From Georgenia satyanarayanai (GTDB taxonomy: Bacteria > Actinomycetota > Actinomycetes > Actinomycetales > Actinomycetaceae), in the NCBI RefSeq assembly GCF_900116375.1, contig NZ_UETB01000003.1:110890-174889 (forward strand): DNA of 64,000 nucleotides, in the 5' to 3' direction. Position 1 is the stretch's first letter. Every line of letters starts with the position of its first letter. The notes beneath the pieces are model-generated. The model was given only the letters and a program-made list of their open reading frames with translations, made no database searches and had not been told where the DNA came from. The position numbers and the translations under genes were made by a program. Shown here in pieces: positions 59,338-64,000 of this stretch.

Positions 59338-60615
59338 CTACTTGACGTAGGGGGTGTTCTCCGCGGCGGGTGCGCGCACCCGGCCGACGAAGCCGGCGAC
59401 GGCGAAGATCGTCACGACGTAGGGCAGCATGAGGAGGAACTCCCCGGGGATGCCGCTGCCGCCCATCGCGCTGAGCATGTTCGCCAGGTTGCGCGAGAAC
59501 CCGAAGAGCAGCGCGGCGGCGAGCGCGCCGAGCGGGTTCCACCGGCCGAGGATCATCGCGGCCAGCGCGATGAAGCCGTTGCCGGCGGACATGTCACGGC
59601 CGAACGCGAGGCCGGAGCCGACGGTGAAGAAGGCGCCGCCCAGGCCGGCGAGCGCGCCGCCGAGGATCGGGGTGACCCAGCGGGTGCGGATGACGTCGAT
59701 GCCGACGGTGTCCGCGGCCTTCGGGTGCTCGCCGACGGCGCGCACCCGCAGGCCCCACCGGCTGCGGAACAGGAAGAACTGCAGCGCGATGACGGCGGCG
59801 TACATGAGGTAGACGAGGATGTTCTGGTTGAACAGCACCGGGCCGACGACCGGGATGTCCGAGAGCAGCGGCACCGGCAGGGAGGGCAGGCGCTGGCGCT
59901 GGTTGAGGTCGGGGTTCTCGCTGAGCACGGTGGAGAAGAAGAAGCTCGTCACACCGAGGACGAGCACGTTGAGCACGACGCCGACGATGATCTGGTCCAC
60001 CCAGTACTTCACGCTGAAGAACACGAGGAGCACGCCGACGAGGGCACCGGCGACCGGCGCGGCGACGACGCCGAGGTACGGGCTCGTCGTGATCGAGGCG
60101 ACGACCGCCGCGAGGAACGCGCCGCCGAGCAGCTGACCCTCGATCGCGATGTTGATGACGCCCGACCGCTCGCACATCACCCCCGACAGCGCACCGAAGA
60201 CGAGCGGCACGGACAGCGCGAGCGCGCCGGTGAGCAGGGAGGTCACCGGGATGGTGCCGCCGATGCCCTGCCAGGTGAGGAAGGCCAGGACGAAGGCGGC
60301 GCCGAAGACGGCCGGCGGCCACCAGCCCAGCGGCTGGCGACGGGTGGCGCGGTACGCCGAGTAGCCCGTCACGGCGGCCATGACGAGGGTGAGCACCCAC
60401 AGCGCCGGGACCGTGGGGACCTCGGTGTTGGGGATCTCCGCGAGCTCCCCGCCCGTGGCGGTGCGGAACGTCGTCGTGCCCGACTCGGTGAACAGCGTGA
60501 AGCCGAGCAGGGAGATGAGGGTGAAGACGGCCATGAACGCCGGCCCACGCCACTTGACGGGCGGCAGCACCGCGGAGTCGCGGGCGTCGGGGCGGGCGAG
60601 CGTGGTCTGGCTCAT
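59338..60615 (-). CDS. Nucleoside ABC transporter permease 2 (NupQ/YufQ-like)
   Basis: Inner-membrane permease of 425 residues of the BPD_transp_2 family, with about ten helices. The family motif is in FGALSGVMCERSGVINIAIEG, and the ALGGxxAGLGGAFFTVG-type segment appears as GGALAGLGGAFFTVG. It has an N-terminal extension of about 125 residues with extra helices. The ATG overlaps the stop of the other permease gene. Together with the RbsA-like ATPase and the BMP protein it makes a purine/pyrimidine nucleoside importer. Confidence 0.92.
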   Translation of the reverse strand: MSQTTLARPDARDSAVLPPVKWRGPAFMAVFTLISLLGFTLFTESGTTTFRTATGGELAEIPNTEVPTVPALWVLTLVMAAVTGYSAYRATRRQPLGWWPPAVFGAAFVLAFLTWQGIGGTIPVTSLLTGALALSVPLVFGALSGVMCERSGVINIAIEGQLLGGAFLAAVVASITTSPYLGVVAAPVAGALVGVLLVFFSVKYWVDQIIVGVVLNVLVLGVTSFFFSTVLSENPDLNQRQRLPSLPVPLLSDIPVVGPVLFNQNILVYLMYAAVIALQFFLFRSRWGLRVRAVGEHPKAADTVGIDVIRTRWVTPILGGALAGLGGAFFTVGSGLAFGRDMSAGNGFIALAAMILGRWNPLGALAAALLFGFSRNLANMLSAMGGSGIPGEFLLMLPYVVTIFAVAGFVGRVRAPAAENTPYVK

Positions 60616-61916
60616 GCCGAGGCCTCCTTGGCGGCGAGCACGGTGGACTTCCCGCGCGAACGGTCCGGTGCCGGCAGGCGGAAGATCGCCCGGACGAGGG
60701 GCGGGGCCGCGATGAGCAGCACGATGACCGACTGGACGACGAGGATGATGTCGATCGGGGTCTGGGTGGTGGACTGCATGAGGAAGCCACCGGCCTTGAG
60801 CGCCCCGAACAGCAGGCCCGCCGCGAAGGTGCCCCACGGGGTGGCCCGACCGAGCAGGGCGACGGTGATCGCGTCGAAGCCGTAGCTCGCGGCGACGCCC
60901 GCGGTGAGGATCTGCTCGGTGCCGAGCACCTGCGCCGACCCGCCCAGGCCGCTGAGGCCTCCGGCGATGACGAGCGCGAGGATCGTCACCTTGGCGACCG
61001 AGACGCCCGCGGTGCGCGCGGCCTCGGCGTTGGCGCCGACGGCCCGCAGCTCGAAGCCGAAGGTGGACCGCTCCACGAGCCACCACACGGCGGCGGTGAC
61101 GAGGATGACGAGGATGAAGCCGAAGTGGAGGCGGAAGCCCTCCCCCAGGAGCAGCGGGTACAGCGCGGTGTCCCGGACGTTGGGCGAGCGCGGCAGCGCG
61201 GAGCCGGACTGCTGGAAGGCCGGCTGGGTGAGGACCCAGCCGATGAGGTACACCGCGATGTTGTTGAGCATGATCGTGACGATCACCTCGTTGGCGCCGG
61301 TGCGGGCCTTGAGCACACCGGCGATCCCCGCCCAGATCGCGCCACCGAGCACCGCGCCGAGGACGGCGAGGATGACGTGGAGCACGACGGGCAGCTCGAG
61401 GGAGAAGCCGATCCAGCCACCGAGGATGGCGCCCACGATGATCTGCCCCTGGCCACCGATGTTGAACATCCCGGCACGGAAGGCGATGGCGATGCCGAGA
61501 CCGGTGAAGATCAGGGGCACGGAGAAGACGAGCGTCTCCGTGAGCGGCCGGATCGCGCGGGTGAAGGTCTCGGCCTGGTAGTCGAAGACCGAGCCGCGGA
61601 ACAGGGCGGCGTAGGCCTGGGAGACGGCGTCCCACACGGCGCCGACGAAGTCCATCGGCCGCGCGAAGAGGTAGCCGGCGGTCTCCTGGACACGGGTGTC
61701 GGCGGCCGCGATGAGGATGCCGCTGAGCAGCAGCGCGACGACGATCGCCAGGACCGTGACGAGCCAGCCGCCCGAGAGGAGGTCCCGGACGAACTGCGCG
61801 GTGCGGGTGCGGGGCTCCTCCTGCGGGACCTGCTCCGCCGAGGCGGGGGACTCCTCCGCCTGGGCGACGACGTCCCCGGGGTGCTCGGCGGGGCGCCGGG
61901 TCTCCTCCTCGCTCAC
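60612..61916 (-). CDS. Nucleoside ABC transporter permease 1 (NupP/YufP-like)
   Basis: Permease of 434 residues. A hydrophilic N-terminal tail (about 1-45, rich in Glu and Pro) precedes about nine helices. BPD_transp_2 motif: FRAGMFNIGGQGQIIVGAI. ARTGANEVIVTIMLNNIA and VIAGGLSGLGGSAQVLG are also family blocks. GTG start overlapping the ATPase gene stop (GTGA). Confidence 0.92.
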   Translation of the reverse strand: MSEEETRRPAEHPGDVVAQAEESPASAEQVPQEEPRTRTAQFVRDLLSGGWLVTVLAIVVALLLSGILIAAADTRVQETAGYLFARPMDFVGAVWDAVSQAYAALFRGSVFDYQAETFTRAIRPLTETLVFSVPLIFTGLGIAIAFRAGMFNIGGQGQIIVGAILGGWIGFSLELPVVLHVILAVLGAVLGGAIWAGIAGVLKARTGANEVIVTIMLNNIAVYLIGWVLTQPAFQQSGSALPRSPNVRDTALYPLLLGEGFRLHFGFILVILVTAAVWWLVERSTFGFELRAVGANAEAARTAGVSVAKVTILALVIAGGLSGLGGSAQVLGTEQILTAGVAASYGFDAITVALLGRATPWGTFAAGLLFGALKAGGFLMQSTTQTPIDIILVVQSVIVLLIAAPPLVRAIFRLPAPDRSRGKSTVLAAKEASA

Positions 61917-63490
61917 GGCGCGGTCTCCTCACTCGTGTTGTCCGCCGCGGACATCGCGGTGCGGTGCTGGGCGGCCTGGGACAGCGCCTCCTCGTAGGGG
62001 ACGCCGGCCATCATGAGGCCGAGGACGTCGCGCTCGGTGTCCCCCGGGACGACGCCGACGACGCGCCCCCGGTACATGACGGCGATGCGGTCGGCCAGGG
62101 CCATGACCTCGTCGAGCTCGGTCGAGACGATGAGCACCGGGGTGCCCTTGTCCCGCTCGGCGACGATCTCCTTGTGGATGAACTCGATCGACCCGACGTC
62201 GACGCCGCGGGTGGGCTGGGAGGCCACGAGCAGCCGCAGCGGACGTGACATCTCCCGCGCGATGACGACCTTCTGCTGGTTGCCGCCGGAGAGCGTGGAG
62301 ATGGGGTCGTGCACCGAGGTGAGGCGCACGTCGAACTGCTCCGCCCGCCGGTGCGCGTTCTCCTCGACGACCCCCGGCTTGAGGCTGCCGAGCGAGGCGA
62401 AGGGCTGCGTGTCGTACACGTCGAGGATGAAGTTCTCCGCCACGGTGAAGCCGGCGATGACCCCGCCCGTGGAGCGGTCCTCGGGGACGAAGCCGATGCC
62501 GGCCCGCAGCCGCTGCTTGACCGACCTGCCGACGAGCTCCTTGCCGTCCAGGACGATCGAGCCGGAGACCGGCTCGACGAGGCCGAGGATCGTCTCGGTC
62601 AGCTCGGTCTGGCCGTTGCCCTGGACACCGGCGACGACGACGATCTCCCCGTGCCGGACGGTGAGGTCGAGGCGGTCGACGGCGACCTGGCCCTTGCCGT
62701 CGAGGACGGACAGGTCGGTGACGACGAAGGACTCCTCCCCCGGCGCGGCGTGGCCCTTGTCGACGGCCATGCTCACCGAGCGGCCGACCATGAGGGAGGC
62801 GAGCTCGGTCTCCGAGCTCTGCGGGCTCGCCTCGCCGACGACCTTCCCGCGGCGGATGACCGTGATGGAGTCGGCGATCGCGCGGACCTCGCGGAGCTTG
62901 TGCGTGATGAAGACGATCGAGGTGCCCTCGGCCTTGAGCTGGCGCATGATGCCGATGAGCTCGTCGGTCTCCTGCGGGGTGAGCACCGCCGTCGGCTCGT
63001 CGAGGATGAGCACCCTGGCGTCCCGCGAGAGCGCCTTGATGATCTCCACGCGCTGCTGCACACCGACGGGCAGGTCCTCGATGACGGCGTCGGGGTCGAC
63101 GTCGAAACCGAAGCGGTCGGAGATCTCCTTGACCCGCTTGCGCGCCTCGCGCTGACTGATGATGCCCAGGGGCCCGGTCGGCTCGTAGCCGAGGGCGACC
63201 GACTCGGCGACGGTGAAGACCGGGACGAGCATGAAGTGCTGGTGGACCATGCCGATGCCGGCGGCGACGGCGTCGCCGGGGCCGGAGAAGGTCGCGGGCT
63301 GCCCGTCGAGGAGGACCTGCCCCTCGTCCGGGTCGTACAGGCCGTAGAGCACGTTCATCAGGGTGCTCTTGCCGGCCCCGTTCTCACCGAGCAGGGCGTG
63401 GATCTCCCCGGGCTCCACGACGAGGTCGATGTGGTCGTTGGCGACCAGGGGGCCGAAGCGCTTGGTGATGCCGCGAAGCTCGAGCTTCAC
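61913..63490 (-). CDS. Nucleoside ABC transporter ATP-binding protein, duplicated (NupO/RbsA-like)
   Basis: ATPase of 525 residues with two ABC domains. The first has Walker A LLGENGAGKSTLMNVLYG, a signature LPVGVQQRVEIIKAL and Walker B VLILDEPTAVLTP. The second has a degenerate Walker A (AGVQGNGQTELTETI), a strong signature LSGGNQQKVVIARE and Walker B LLVASQPTRGVD, where the catalytic Glu is Gln; such asymmetry is usual in RbsA-like ATPases. GTG start with GGAG upstream. First of the coupled chain ATPase-permease-permease. Confidence 0.93.
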   Translation of the reverse strand: MKLELRGITKRFGPLVANDHIDLVVEPGEIHALLGENGAGKSTLMNVLYGLYDPDEGQVLLDGQPATFSGPGDAVAAGIGMVHQHFMLVPVFTVAESVALGYEPTGPLGIISQREARKRVKEISDRFGFDVDPDAVIEDLPVGVQQRVEIIKALSRDARVLILDEPTAVLTPQETDELIGIMRQLKAEGTSIVFITHKLREVRAIADSITVIRRGKVVGEASPQSSETELASLMVGRSVSMAVDKGHAAPGEESFVVTDLSVLDGKGQVAVDRLDLTVRHGEIVVVAGVQGNGQTELTETILGLVEPVSGSIVLDGKELVGRSVKQRLRAGIGFVPEDRSTGGVIAGFTVAENFILDVYDTQPFASLGSLKPGVVEENAHRRAEQFDVRLTSVHDPISTLSGGNQQKVVIAREMSRPLRLLVASQPTRGVDVGSIEFIHKEIVAERDKGTPVLIVSTELDEVMALADRIAVMYRGRVVGVVPGDTERDVLGLMMAGVPYEEALSQAAQHRTAMSAADNTSEETAP

Positions 63491-63564
63491 ATCCGCTCCA
63501 TCACTAGGGGCCGCGGCGACGCGGCCGGAGGGCTGGACGCCGCGGCGTCCGTGGAGGACGAACG

Positions 63565-63599
63565 GTGACGGCCCGGCCACGGGTTGGCCGGGCCGTCAC
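63565..63599 (-). terminator. Hairpin between the BMP gene and the ATPase gene
   Basis: A perfect 15-base stem (GTGACGGCCCGGCCA and complement; 63565-63579, 63585-63599) with a five-base loop lies between the binding-protein stop and the ATPase start. Such hairpins often reduce downstream transcription so that the binding protein is made in excess. Confidence 0.75.
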
Positions 63600-63612
63600 T
63601 GTGCGTGGTGGG

Positions 63613-64000
63613 TCAGGGAGCGTTGACGGTCTCGACGGCGAGCTCGCCCGAGATGATCTGCTCCTGGAGCCCCTCGACCTGGTCGAGCAGCTCCTGCGGG
63701 ATGTCGGCGCTGCCGGTGGCGAGGCTGACGCCGCCGTTGGCGAGGTCACCGATGTAGGGCTCGCCGGTGAAGCTGCCCTCGAGGCCGGCCTTGATGGTCT
63801 CGAAGACACCCGCGCCGATCTCCTTGACGACGGAGGCCAGCACGATGTCGGCGTAGTCGGTGGAGGCGGTCCAGTCGGAGTCGACACCGACGATCCACAC
63901 GTCACCGGCGCTCTCGGCGGCGGCGGCCGCACCGAGGCCGACGGGGCCGGCGACCGGCATGATGACGTCGGCGCCCTGGGCGATGAACTGCTCGGTCAGC
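63613..64000 (-). CDS. BMP family nucleoside-binding protein, C-terminal part only
   Basis: The last 129 codons of a BMP (Med/PnrA-like) substrate-binding lipoprotein, cut by the window edge. Visible blocks: QGADVIMPVAGPVGLGAA, IVGVDSDWTAS, VLASVVKEIGAGVFETI, NGGVSLATGS. The aspartate in VGVDSD binds ribose in PnrA-type proteins. The signal peptide and lipobox lie outside the window. It supplies the nucleoside importer that follows. Confidence 0.92.
   Translation of the reverse strand, partial: LTEQFIAQGADVIMPVAGPVGLGAAAAAESAGDVWIVGVDSDWTASTDYADIVLASVVKEIGAGVFETIKAGLEGSFTGEPYIGDLANGGVSLATGSADIPQELLDQVEGLQEQIISGELAVETVNAP

Overview
The window is a very GC-rich (roughly 70-75% by eye) actinobacterial chromosome segment, densely packed and almost entirely ordinary core genome. 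The kgd-type 2-oxoglutarate enzyme, the sigE-rseA-htrA-tatB set with a divergent O-methyltransferase and a nearby Mrp ATPase, the AdnA/AdnB helicase-nuclease pair next to DUF3107, a ferritin-like gene and rhlE, and the codon use all point to Actinomycetia. The DWDGDG-type repeats and short intergenic palindromes suggest Micrococcales (something like Georgenia, Cellulomonas or Bogoriellaceae); that last step is inference. No rRNA, tRNA, CRISPR array, prophage or insertion sequence was recognised, and no gene-free stretch exceeds about 250 bases.

Layout. 1-4.8 kb: two stand-alone M23 peptidoglycan peptidases and a pair of CNNM/CorC-type membrane proteins, all on the minus strand. 4.8-11.4 kb: an OmpR-type two-component system, then kgd and an SGNH-like protein. 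11.5-19.6 kb: an M23 coiled-coil hydrolase, ftsX and ftsE, and prfB, with a NarL-type two-component system and a MacB-like ABC exporter lying between ftsE and prfB. 19.7-22.6 kb: a LysE-type amino-acid exporter with its LysR regulator, and an MFS drug-efflux gene coupled to a 44-residue membrane protein. 22.6-32.2 kb: a 3' remnant of an ohr gene, then AdnB/AdnA, DUF3107, a ferritin-like protein and RhlE. 32.3-35.3 kb: a copper module (His-rich membrane protein, YcnI, CopC-CopD fusion). 35.3-46.9 kb: MarC, PHP phosphatase, aminopeptidase P, an SDR/helical-bundle fusion with a zinc alcohol dehydrogenase, an APC permease, DUF3140, a TIM-barrel isomerase, a stress protein, an MgtE-N/CBS protein and DUF1003. 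47-55.6 kb: a large secreted alpha/beta-hydrolase with calcium-loop repeats, Mrp, then tatB-htrA-rseA-sigE and the divergent methyltransferase. 55.7-64 kb: a nucleoside uptake and salvage array (BMP-family binding protein, ATPase, two permeases, cdd, deoA, deoC) that runs off the right edge.

How the genes work together. The right end imports nucleosides through a BMP/RbsA-like/permease ABC transporter and breaks them down by deamination (Cdd), phosphorolysis (DeoA) and aldol cleavage (DeoC). The sigE block forms an envelope-stress circuit. ftsEX and its M23 partner, with two other M23 enzymes, are the cell-wall remodelling set. The copper module likely handles periplasmic copper.

The most noteworthy items are a long-armed intergenic palindrome found twice with identical 22-base arms, a probable ATC start codon on the O-methyltransferase, the ohr remnant, the interrupted prfB-ftsEX neighbourhood, the SDR/helical-bundle fusion, the SGNH protein lacking its canonical serine, and widespread leaderless start architecture (TANNNT, then 6-8 bases, then the start codon). 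I did not find a convincing new multi-gene system; the palindrome family is the best lead.
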